A DNA stretch of 64,000 bases. It comes from Annulohypoxylon bovei var. microspora (lineage: Eukaryota; Ascomycota; Sordariomycetes; Xylariales; Hypoxylaceae). The notes below the pieces were generated by a model. It was not told the origin of the DNA and ran no database searches. It worked only from the letters and a program-made list of their open reading frames with translations. Positions 1-9,616 of this stretch are shown in pieces. Position numbers and translations under genes: made by a program. The stretch spans positions 62,001-126,000 of the forward strand of contig MU405287.1 of the NCBI GenBank assembly GCA_022836615.1. The letters are read 5' to 3'. Each line of letters opens with the position of its first letter. Position 1 is the stretch's first letter.

Positions 1-897
1 GCCAATGAACTCGGACGCTTTTTCGTGGTGACCCATCATCTCAATTACTGAGTATGGCTGCCCCTTCAACCAGAAGGTATCGTATCCCTTGACGTTCGTC
101 TGGAGTGAAAATGGATGGGACTCGCACGAATTCACGACCCAACGTGGGTCAGCCTTCTCCCCAACTGGTCGATCTACGTCAATATTCCTGAATTTTCTGA
201 CGAAGAAATCATCCCACGACTTGAAGCCCCAGTGATCCTGTTTAGTGTCGCAGTTGAAGAGATCCTGAAACAGCTTATCAGGCTCGCCGGTGGCTTCCAT
301 GATAGTTGTCAATGCTTCAGGGCTTAGCCACCCATCTTCCTTCATCGTAAGAACGTACTGAGACTTGCTTGTCATGAGGACATCGTCTCTCCAACCATTG
401 AGGATAGCCTTGAGTTTTTCGTTGACTTCCGCTTTGAGGAAGAATGCATACCCACTCGGGGTAGCCATAGGCCAGTCCAGGATGGCGTTGAATGGAAATC
501 CGATCAGGCCGACTTCAGCCTGGAACTTGCTCCATTCAGGAGCAACTCCAGTCATGATAGTAGAGAAAAGAGTAAGCATGTGTGAATAGCTTCGGATCTG
601 CCTGTTCCCAACTGGGTCCGTCTTGTAAGGCTCTTTATCCGGAACTTCATCGAACATAGCCGAAGCTAGCATACGAAGCTCTGCAGTACTCTCAATCAGA
701 GTTTGGAGGTCTCTGACAGCCGGAGTGTACAGTGGAGCGCCGCCAAACGGGATCTTAGGCATACCCTTACTTTTTTTGTCTACATCTTCAACAAATTTTC
801 GAACCCAATGAAGCAATACGTTGGAGTTAGGGGGTAACCAGCCACCGACTCGCTCAGGGGCACCCTGCTGGGACTTGGCTGGAACAGTGGTAGACAT
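1..897 (-). CDS. Phosphatidylserine decarboxylase-like protein (tryptophan-decarboxylase-like family), 3' end outside window
   Basis: The minus strand is open without a stop from an ATG at 895-897 to the window edge: 299 codons beginning MSTTVPAKSQQ. The N-terminal half (about residues 60-200) resembles the PSDC domain that precedes the PSD catalytic domain in fungal PSD-like enzymes, the family that includes the psilocybin-pathway tryptophan decarboxylase PsiD. The stretch near residues 265-299 (WVVNSCESHP, then FWLKGQPYS) is typical of this family. Family knowledge: these enzymes are pyruvoyl-dependent and self-cleave near the C-terminus; that region lies beyond the window, so activity and substrate (phosphatidylserine or an aromatic amino acid) cannot be judged. 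No intron is visible. The ATG has a good context, and a TATAAATA box lies about 150 nt upstream on the same strand. Family assignment is fairly sure; the substrate is unknown. Confidence 0.8.
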   Translation of the reverse strand, partial: MSTTVPAKSQQGAPERVGGWLPPNSNVLLHWVRKFVEDVDKKSKGMPKIPFGGAPLYTPAVRDLQTLIESTAELRMLASAMFDEVPDKEPYKTDPVGNRQIRSYSHMLTLFSTIMTGVAPEWSKFQAEVGLIGFPFNAILDWPMATPSGYAFFLKAEVNEKLKAILNGWRDDVLMTSKSQYVLTMKEDGWLSPEALTTIMEATGEPDKLFQDLFNCDTKQDHWGFKSWDDFFVRKFRNIDVDRPVGEKADPRWVVNSCESHPFSLQTNVKGYDTFWLKGQPYSVIEMMGHHEKASEFIG

Positions 898-1045
898 GAT
901 CCGATCTTAAGATGAATGACTTTTGAAGGGCAACTTTGACTCAGGGAGATAGTGGCAAAATCGCTTGGGGAAAAATCAATAGTGTAAGAAGTGATGTGAT
1001 GTTATGGGGTAGGTATGGGGAACTAGACGTCAAGAACTGCGTGGG

Positions 1046-1053
1046 TATTTATA
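1046..1053 (-). promoter_or_regulatory. TATA box of the PSD-like gene
   Basis: On the minus strand this reads TATAAATA, about 150 nt upstream of the ATG at 897. Position and sequence fit a TATA element. The 5' end of the transcript is not known. Confidence 0.4.
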
Positions 1054-1905
1054 CACAAGCAACTTCGTAGGTATGTATCTGCATACACAACTACTTGCTA
1101 TGCTTGTTTTCTATGGTACCTAGCCATCACGAATATCAATTCGGGAGGCGAAGTATTCGTGAGGGGCTAACCGATGGAAATGTCTCCTGTGTGATGAAAT
1201 CCTAGCGTGAAGGCAAGCCGCCGAAGCGGGACGGCGCAGCCAAGTACCTAAATGAAACGGAATAGAACGGTATAATACAATTTTCTTGTATAGCTTCACC
1301 GTTCGACATACCGAGGATCGACGATGAACATACCTACATAGTATTGGCACTATAACTGCAAGGACAGGTGCCAAATGTTGTGAGACCCCCGGAACCGACA
1401 TACATATGTATGACTTAGATAATAGCATAACGAAGACGTAATTTATCGCAGCCCCTAAAACTAGGTAAGTGCTTCGCAGTACCTTCGTATCTGGCTGTAG
1501 ATCACGACAACATAGCACCTAGTATATGCCACCATCACGAAGAATAGAAAATAGCGTCAGCAAAAATGTGCTTCACCGCTTAAGGGTGTATCATATGATA
1601 GAAATTCCGAATTCCGAGACGGGGTTTCTTGCTTATCACGGTGTCCTCATAGTTGGGTCATATGTAATATAATATGCCAGCTTTCAGCTCATAACTCCCC
1701 GTTCTTGAATGATTATCAAACCAATTGAAAAGCATCATTTTCTGTTTCTCGGCAGCTTATATAGTTGCCAACACTTAAGGTTCGCTCGTCAGGTTAAACG
1801 TTAATAGCTGGTGTGCCATATGATCAAGCATCCCTTTTCATCTTTCTTGCCCTATTCGTGCAATATTTTCCGATACTACCCTAAATACCTACCCAAAGTC
1901 GCAAC
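1054..1905. other. Intergenic region between PSD-like and PAD genes
   Basis: Divergent spacer. Only one open frame of moderate size lies here (1120-1518, minus); it has no recognisable domain and no splice structure, so I do not call it. No repeat or RNA gene seen. Confidence 0.4.
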
Positions 1906-3783
1906 ATGGGACGTGGAAATACCCTTCAAAGTTACAGACGTCTGATCAAGGTTGCTATTCTCTTGATCTTGGTTTGCCACTGCCATGCCTGGACAGCTGA
2001 CCTAAGAGCTGACATAAGAGCTGACAGCAATCGCGACGGTGTGGTTGATGTCGATGGAGACGTAGATCTTCATGACAAGCTGAAATGGTGAGACCAAGCG
2101 GGGGCCATCTTTCTAGCAAACATTGGCGACACAGACCGTCGCTGTTCTGAAATGGCCCTGTCTAGTCATCCGCTCTCCGATGAAGCACTTGCTGCTTGCA
2201 ATGATGCTTCCGATGACATCCAACGATCGCCAATGTACATGGCCCCGCTGAAAACAGTTCCAGTACCAAGTGTCGAAGATGATGCTTGGGGAAATATCCG
2301 AATCTCCCAGGAGATTGCCCGACAGAACGTTCGCGTTTTTCGACGTGAGCCGAGCGGATGGGTTATCACAACAAATGACTACAAGTTCCCGGCTAATAAA
2401 CTACGAGAGGGACTCGAACTTGGAATAGATGCCCGAGACACGAGGAGACCTGGCGGCTGGGATGGACGGGTTGAAGTTCATTTTGACGTTCAAAATGGGC
2501 AGAATTCGTCCCACGATACCGTCCGTCTCCGTGTCGCGCCGGTTCTAACATTCCATCACCTCATGCCAGTTTCAGAAGTTCTTACCACTAACGGCAATGA
2601 ATCAATGAGCCCATACCAAGCGCAATTCGTGACCGACCTGAAGAATATACTAGATAGGCCAACCCTCAACAAGCCGTTATGGTTATTCAACCACTCCGAT
2701 GATGTATGGGCTCAAGATATCGTTGAACCTGGCTTTACAAGCATGCCTGGCCCCTCCGGCCCTGTTACTCTTCAAGTGATGATCCGCTCCTCTCAGGGGT
2801 CTAGAGTTGCTGGAAGACAGGTTTTCGAATATTTGAGAAGGACCGGCCGAGGCGCCATCTACAGCACGGGTGGGACAAGAGATGAAATAGACTCCATGGG
2901 CAATCTCGAAACAATTCCCCCATACAAGCACGAGGGAAAGTCCTTTCCAGCCGGGCGTGTGATTGAAGGGTCTCATGCTATATCATATCCGTCATTCCCG
3001 CATGTCTCCAGTTACATGAAAGCTCAAGAGGTTCAAGATCCCCTCATTTTGAACACAGACTGGCTCGCTGTCGGACACGTGGATGAGATGATTCAATTCC
3101 TTCCGGCGAACGGCACTCTACACGGTTGGGCTCTCTATATCTCCGATCCGATGGGAGGAATTGAGATCTTGCAGAAGGCGAAGAAAGATGGATATGGAAG
3201 CTACCGTGCATTTTCTCGACCGAACGAAACGCGCGTTAACATCACAGATGTCCCAGAAGATACCATTGATGATATTCTGACTGATGAATTAATTGGGAAC
3301 AATGAAATATTCGCTGAATACATCAGCGACGTTATAGCAGTGCTGCAAGAGGAAACTGGTATCCCGGAGGAGGATATCCATCAGGTTCCAATGATATTCA
3401 CCACCGGCGTATGCTGGGAACCAGACGAAGGGATAGCCCCAGATCGTAACTGTAGCAGCACGCACGGCGCAGCACTCTATCCTGGTGTTCTGAATGGCGT
3501 AGTCTTAAGCAATTCGACCTATCTGTCACCCAAGCCATGGGGCCCAATTATCGACGGCAAGGACATCATGGTAGAGGCTACTGATAAAGTGTACGGAGAA
3601 GTGGGGTTTGACGTTATATACATTGACGATTGGTACTCGCACCACGAATTAGGTGGTGACGTTCATTGTGGGACAAATACGATCCGCGTTCCGGAACAGC
3701 CATGGTGGGCCGCCGAGCCACAATCGAGTGTTAGACAAGATCAAGGCAGCATCAAACTTCAAAGGCTTCTGTCGGAGTTGTAG
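1906..3783 (+). CDS. Protein-arginine deiminase (fungal secreted PAD), reading frame interrupted by one in-frame TGA
   Basis: One frame runs from an ATG at 1906 to TAG at 3781-3783, broken only by TGA at 2089-2091. Before the stop: a signal-peptide-like start (hydrophobic VAILLILVCHC) and an acidic segment. After it the same frame continues directly with GAIFLANIGDTDRRC, a stretch I expect in fungal PADs, so both halves belong together (625 codons including the TGA). A downstream ATG at 2152 would give a 543-residue protein without signal peptide. PADs convert peptidyl-arginine to citrulline. The catalytic set is present: Asp in WAQD (2716-2718), His and Asp in HVDE (3076-3078, 3082-3084) and Cys in VHCGTN (3667-3669). 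Thus the active-site region is intact while the N-terminus is split. The cause could be a nonsense mutation (for example TCA to TGA), stop-codon readthrough or a sequence error. No normal-size intron removes the TGA. Confidence 0.8.
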
Positions 3784-6271
3784 CTAGAATGAGGGTGAAT
3801 ACGGTTGGATGCTTGGGATCAACTTTGAAGGCAACGCGGGGTATAATAGAAAGAAGGTAGAAGCTGAAGATAGATGTAGTGAGGCCAGATATAGGGGTAA
3901 AATAGGGGTACAGTGGTGTGTTAATATAAATTACCATCTCGAATTGATATATTTACAGCCGCATTACAAGCAGTGAAACTCCATAATATCCAGAGTTACT
4001 TCTCCCCTGAGTCCAAAGCGCTTCTAAGGAAACGACCCAGCCTCCATTCATGACTTTATTTGCTTCTAGATGCCGCTAGTAGAACATATTATTTCTTCCT
4101 TTCTTCTAAACTGTAAACCCCATTTCTGTTATCCTCCCCAAGATTTTATGGACAATGGCTGAGCCTCCCCTAAGTAAAGTAGCAAGAGATGGCATGGGGA
4201 GTCCATGTAGTTGATGAGGGTAACTTTCGGAAGATGTAATAGATAAACCAGAACATAAGCTAAAAATACGATATTAAGTACTAGAACTATCATCATTTTC
4301 ACCCGTACGACTTGGAAATAAAGGCTAGGCAATTAAGTTCGTTCATCAAGAACTCACCGTTTTTATCATTTAAATCGTGCCAAAGGTCGAAAACATATTA
4401 ATATATAATCTGATATTGAAAGGAGCCAACTTGTAACACAACCTATTAACGTTTTTATATTAAAAGCAATGGACTATTAAGTTTTTACAGTAGATTCATT
4501 TTATAATAATTGATAAAAGAGTTTTGAGGCCCCTTTTATATAGACTTCAATTTCACGTTACACCCAGTTATACTATTACGAGATAACTGCAATATGTTAC
4601 TTACGTATATTACAAGCATGTTTGTTAAATCAGCAACCTATTTCACTAACTTAATAGAATATTACTTGTTAAAATGTCGTGAGGCGGTAATAGTGAATGA
4701 ATGCGACATCGCGGGATGAGGTTAATGGAGACAATGCTTGTGTAAGATATTATACACTCTTATACTTAAAGAACAATTATAGGTAACAAATATTTTACCC
4801 GTAACCTATCCTCTTAAGGGTTTGATCTTTTTTAGTTCTTTTAGATCATTTATAAACTTCAACGGCACAGCTTCATTTTTACTCGAGAATACGTATTATT
4901 AGAATATACTCGATTGTTAAGGTATTAATAACTATTCTCGTCTCAAGAGATTTCCATTCATGTACTAACTACAACCTAATGACCTTCTCTTTGAAAATAA
5001 TAAAGGAATAGTTACCTAGGTACCTGATGATAATGCAATCAGACATCTCGGTCTTCCTGTTTACCCACGGGCCTGCCTCCTATGTGGTATGGAGGCACCT
5101 AAGTAGGTAGGCATGCTTTCCAGTATCGCCTTTCCCGAGAATTTCGCCCAAAGAGGGTGACAAGTAAGTATAAGAGGATTGATATTCAGTTTTCGGTGAA
5201 GAGAATCCTATCCCTTTTCATATACGTCCATTCGTACATGTACCAATTACAGTAGAGTATAGCTTAATGCATGTGCCATCTATTTCTAGGTACCTAAGCT
5301 TCCGTAGAGTTCCTTGTACGATGATGAGGCTCGAGAAACTGCAATCTTGGCTCATGACACCCTTTCAATTTCAATATGTATGAAAGGCTACTAGATATTC
5401 GACCATATAGTAGCCTGCTTCTCGATATCACGCGGACCGATAGGTTCGAAGGATCTTGCAATTCCTACGCTGCCGTTGCTTGGAGGACCCTACGATTTAT
5501 TAACAACCTATTGCATTGCTTCTCGCCCCCAACTTAGAACGCCACCTTGCATATCGATTGCTACCCACATGCCGTGAAACGTTCAGGTATCAGGCATTTT
5601 ATCAGATCATTGACCAACAAGTAGAGACGCTTTCTCGACGTCCCGGTGTATATGTGTGTCGCATTCAATCCTTCTAGTTAAGGTAATGTGTAGGTAGTTA
5701 TAGAGTTCATACCGAGTCCTACTATGAAATACCAAGACAACATGTAAGTGTTTTTTACATGCTGCGACTCGCCATATTAGAACAATATGCACTTTCTGTG
5801 TTACACTTGAATCCTGATGGATTCCGCGAGCGCTGCCTCGACAATGTGGCGCCAAATGCGCTCCCCATACTGCATGGCGTTTCTGCACTCCGGGCTGAAG
5901 ATCTCCATGATTGTCGTACACGATGAAGCATGCAGTTGAAGCGGCAGGATTATCTAGATCTTGTTGTCATCTGAGCTTGCCCTGTAGCTTACCTAGCGTG
6001 TATCCACCCGTCCGATCTCGATCACGATACTCCGTTTCCGAGTCTCCATAATCTAAACTTTAATACTGTTCTAAATATCCATCTTAATTTCCTTTGATTT
6101 TATGAATACGGCTGTAAGCGAGATGGAAGCACTGAGCACAATGTGTTCTTACCATCTAACATTGATACAAAGCGCCCGGGCTAACCTGGACCTTGTATCC
6201 ACATCTCGAATGGGAGAATCGTGTGGGACGACACGGGTCATGATATGTTTTTTCACCCCTTTTCCCCATAC
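3784..6271. other. Gene-poor intergenic region, AT-rich centrally
   Basis: From about 4340 to 5000 the DNA is visibly AT-rich and has no long open frame, suggesting an old decayed repeat. A coding-looking fragment lies on the minus strand at 5801-5957 (35 codons from an ATG, including ECRNAMQYGERIWRHIVEAA), but it has no supported upstream exons. Several TAGGTA-type words occur, for example near 5016 and 5290. Confidence 0.4.
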
Positions 6272-6276
6272 CCGCT

Positions 6277-6492
6277 CAGAATGGCGTCAAATTAAATGGG
6301 CCATGTGCGAACTGGTGTCAATATTACTGTAAAGCACTGTGCGCTTTTGCTATCCCCTGGTTACCTAATCAGCACTGCTTACCAGCCAAAACTCGTGTAA
6401 GTTACCTGAATTGGTAGTCCAAGGGATAGAATTTTTGTACAGTGTTAGACACTGTCACTCGCACATGGCCCATTTAATTTGACGCCATTCTG
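6277..6492. mobile_element. 216-bp non-autonomous element with perfect 34-bp terminal inverted repeats
   Basis: The arms 6277-6310 and 6459-6492 are exact reverse complements over 34 nt, starting CAGAATGGCGTC. Symmetry continues imperfectly inward, and the interior holds a small hairpin CAGTGT-TAG-ACACTG. Both sides are flanked by the direct repeat CCGCT (6272-6276 and 6493-6497), as expected of a 5-bp target-site duplication. No coding capacity, so it is a MITE-like or fold-back element. A 5-bp duplication does not match Tc1/mariner (TA) or hAT (8 bp), so the superfamily is open. The perfect arms argue for recent insertion. Confidence 0.75.
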
Positions 6493-6497
6493 CCGCT

Positions 6498-7181
6498 TTG
6501 TTTCGCACCCCTAGCCATTCGGACTCCCTGTATGTCAATCTTTTCGGTCCACGGCAAAACCTAATCTGTCGACATTTAGTGTTTTTATTGCGATTTGACT
6601 AGCCAGTTTGGCTTATAAACTGGACCAAATAAGTATAAAATGTCATAGCTTTAATGAGATTAGCTCTTTATAACTGCCGTTTTGAGCGTGAGTTGCCTGG
6701 CTATCACCGAAAAATTTCACTGGCATGATGCTGATAAATTTCCTAATGAATCTAAATGATTTGCTTTTTATGGTGAAAATTTTCCCCTCCAGTTTAGGTC
6801 GGCTGTAAATAGTTGTGGTGCACCTTTTATCCAATACTTCAACCTCATGTGTTAATAAAGCCACTCAGCAACTACCTAGTAACTCTACACCCATTCCCTA
6901 ATACATGCAAAGTGAGTACACATTCTCCACCGATTCCAGGAACAAATCGATCCCGAAAACTTAAGTCTCAGATGTAAACTACCTACCTAGCAAGGTAGAT
7001 GATATCCATGTTGAAAATAGTGTTTTTCGTTAAGTGTTCGAGCCAACCTTGTGATATTCTACATAGCTGATAATGTCGCCGACCAAACCTTGCAATACTG
7101 GTACAATATTGTCGCACCGTTGCAGTTTTGAATCGCATTGTCTCATCGAACTCCCCGGAACACGTGCTGGTTATACATAAA
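6498..7181. other. Intergenic region downstream of the inverted-repeat element
   Basis: No gene supported. Short open frames are present on the minus strand (6643-6864, 6983-7258) with no recognisable content. Confidence 0.35.
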
Positions 7182-7824
7182 TTACATAGTCCCTGGAAAA
7201 GCGGTCTGTCGATCTGTGGTGTGCTTACAGTGTGTAACATAATAGGTGACATTAACATACTGTATCTGGCTGACGACTATTTGGTACCGACTCTCGGCCT
7301 TGCCGGTTTTGGTTAAAACGAGCTCCAGGGTGAGACCCTGCGACAGCGGGACGGCCCCGGTCATGCCCTTGTCTAGCTTCAGAAGCTTGGACAGAATAAC
7401 TCCATACGCTATTTCCCGACAAGCCTGTCAGCTAAGGGAGATTTGTACTAACCCCCACACGCTATTCTAGTACTTCCGAGTCTTCCACGATGTGGAGCGC
7501 TGTATAGCCCTGTATAGCATGATACGCAATAACGCCCAGGTACACCAACGAACATATTTCCATCTTCGGAGATCCAGATATCTGGATCGTGTTGATCAGA
7601 ATGGTAGATACTATTAAAACCCAGCAATGAAACCCATATAACGTATCATGAACCATAGTACTCTCCACCATAGTTCTAGCGAGCTTAACTAGAAAGAGCG
7701 GATCTACAACTCGATCTCCCGGTGAACACAGTCGTTGTAAGAGTGAGGCACGGTAACGATCGCTGTTGTTGGCTGTTGGTCTTATGAGTGACATGCGAAG
7801 CCGTCCGTAACCGTATCTCTGCAA
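7182..7824 (-). pseudogene. Possible membrane-protein gene or remnant, structure unresolved
   Basis: Two coding-looking segments lie in order on the minus strand. The upstream one (7824 to 7462) follows a good acceptor (TTTCTTTGCAG just above 7824) and encodes two hydrophobic stretches, CWVLIVSTILINTI and ICSLVYLGVIAY, ending in a stop at 7462-7464. The downstream one (about 7410 to 7182) encodes YGVILSKLLKLDKGMTGAVP and continues plausibly for another 30 residues. I could not join them with a phase-correct intron, and no start exon is visible above 7824. It may be a decayed gene, a gene with exons I cannot see, or chance. I do not recognise the family. Confidence 0.25.
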
Positions 7825-7985
7825 AGAAAGAAAATAAAAAACACACGAGAAGCTTTTTTACAGCATTTTCGGTACAATTCCAGTAAAATAAAATTAAAAG
7901 CTTACAAAGTCGGCTCGTGGACTATCAACTCACCCAAAAGACTATTATTCAAATCATCATCGATCGCATTTCCCCCTCGTTCACC

Positions 7986-9044
7986 ATGAAGGCCTACAAA
8001 TTAACCCAATGGGGCCAGCCCGGCCAATACGTCGACGTGCCTAAGCCTGAGCCGGGCCCAGGGGACGTCCTGATCCGCATGAAGGCCGCGGGCCTCTGCC
8101 GCTCGGACCTGGACATGGTGGACAGCAAGCCGGGGTCGGCGCCGTACGCCAACTCGCTGGAGCCGGGCTACATCCTCGGGCACGAGAACGCAGGCTTCGT
8201 CGAGAAAGCCGGCAGCGCGGTGACGGACCTCGCGGTCGGCGAGGCCGTCGTCGTGCACCACATGCGCCACTGCGGCAACTGCGAGTACTGCACCGACGGC
8301 GCGGAGCAGCACTGCGAGGCCTTCAAGCGCAACGCCATCGGCATGACGCGCGGGTGCGGCATCGACGGCGGCTTGGCCGAGTACCTGCTCGTGCCGCGCG
8401 CCGAGGTCATTTCCATCGGCGACGGCGACCCCGTCTTGTACGCGCCGCTCACGGACGCGGGTGTGACCGCCTACCACGCCATCCAGACGGCGATCGCGCG
8501 CCTGAAGCCGGGGACCAGCGCGGCGCTGATCGGGATCGGCGGGCTCGGGTCGTACGGCGTGCAGTTCGTCAAGCTGCTGTCGTCGGCGCGCGTCTTCGCC
8601 ATCGACAACGTCGGCGCGCGGCTGCAGACGGCGAGGGAGGTCGGCGCGGACGAGACCGTGCTCTTCGAGGGCGACGGGTCGGCGGCGGCCGCGCAGATCA
8701 TGGCGAGGACCGGGGGCCGGGGCGTGGACGCGATCGTCGACTTCGTGGGCACGGAGGGCACGCTCAAGCTCGCGGCGCGGATCTCGCGGCCGCGCGGCCG
8801 CGTCGTGCTCGTCGGCATGCAGGGCGGCACGCTGCGGGTCGGCTGGGGCTTGTTGGCTACGAGCTGCGAGTTCGCCATCAGCTTGGGCAGCACGAGGCAG
8901 GACCTGAGGGAGGTGTGCGACTTGGCGCGGAACGGCAGGCTGAGGATCGATGTCGAGAGGTTCGCGTTCGACGAGCTGGATAAGGCGTACGAGGCGTTGA
9001 GGAACGGGACCTTGAAGGGCAGGGCCGTTGTTGTGTTCCCGTAA
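7986..9044 (+). CDS. Zinc-dependent medium-chain alcohol dehydrogenase
   Basis: Single-exon gene of 352 residues. I start at the ATG at 7986 (TTCACC-ATG, protein MKAYKLTQWG), which fits the family N-terminus, rather than an in-frame ATG at 7917 that would add an unconserved extension. Catalytic zinc ligands: Cys38 (GLCRSD), His66-Glu67 (GHENAG) and probably Asp157. Structural zinc: Cys96, Cys99, Cys102 and Cys110 with classic spacing. The nucleotide fold carries GIGGLG at 183-188, and an Asp at the end of the next strand (FAID) suggests NAD(H) preference. The expected reaction is reversible oxidation of an alcohol to an aldehyde or ketone; the substrate is unknown. The gene is strongly GC-rich with mostly G/C third positions, sits between AT-rich spacers and lacks introns, which raises possible bacterial origin; HOM2 at 29 kb is also GC-rich, so composition alone is not proof. 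Confidence 0.9.
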   Translation: MKAYKLTQWGQPGQYVDVPKPEPGPGDVLIRMKAAGLCRSDLDMVDSKPGSAPYANSLEPGYILGHENAGFVEKAGSAVTDLAVGEAVVVHHMRHCGNCEYCTDGAEQHCEAFKRNAIGMTRGCGIDGGLAEYLLVPRAEVISIGDGDPVLYAPLTDAGVTAYHAIQTAIARLKPGTSAALIGIGGLGSYGVQFVKLLSSARVFAIDNVGARLQTAREVGADETVLFEGDGSAAAAQIMARTGGRGVDAIVDFVGTEGTLKLAARISRPRGRVVLVGMQGGTLRVGWGLLATSCEFAISLGSTRQDLREVCDLARNGRLRIDVERFAFDELDKAYEALRNGTLKGRAVVVFP

Positions 9045-9616
9045 ATGGAACCTTGATGTCTTTAGTTTAGGTACCTACTCGTCTGTCCATAGAATGTGTC
9101 TGTTTGACGATTATTACCACTATTGTAGTGTTAAGCGAGCTGATCCTACGGGACGCCAAAAGGGTTCACTGCGTATCCCATGCTGCCCATATTAGTGGCG
9201 GCCAATTATAAGTCAATCACCTAGCAGGACATGGTACTTGAATTTCGATAAGCCATGCACTCCCTTGTACTGTTTTAGCTGAAAGTTCGAGAACTTCTGG
9301 AATTTTAGAATCGAGCGATAAAGTGGACAGTAGGAAGATTCATGAAGTATAGCCGGTAGAAACTGGATTGCTAAATACTAGTTACTTTACTATAACAAAA
9401 GAAACTTATTATGTTCCACTGACAGTGGTTTAGTTAGGGACAGTTTTTTTCCTTCTAATATGAATGCAGTCTAAGCTGTAAGGTCTAGATACAAAGTTTT
9501 GAGGACGCAAAGAGATCTATGTGCAAAATTACATACTAGACACTATACATATAATTCTAGCATATTACAAGGATTTCTGCGAGTGGTTAATATTTTTCTG
9601 GCTTTTTAAGAAGTAA
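9045..9616. other. Intergenic region between convergent ADH and MFS genes
   Basis: Convergent spacer holding the 3' ends of both genes. No other feature seen. Confidence 0.4.

Noticed and set aside
1120..1518. 132-codon minus-strand frame with a hydrophobic patch
   Set aside because: Located in the divergent promoter region, no domain, not supported by splice or start signals.
2088..2116. 29-nt GT...AG segment that would remove the TGA in the PAD gene
   Set aside because: Too short for a fungal intron, shifts the frame, and would delete residues that fit the PAD family.
8001..8983. Several long open frames on both strands over the alcohol dehydrogenase
   Set aside because: Shadows caused by GC-biased third positions of the real gene.
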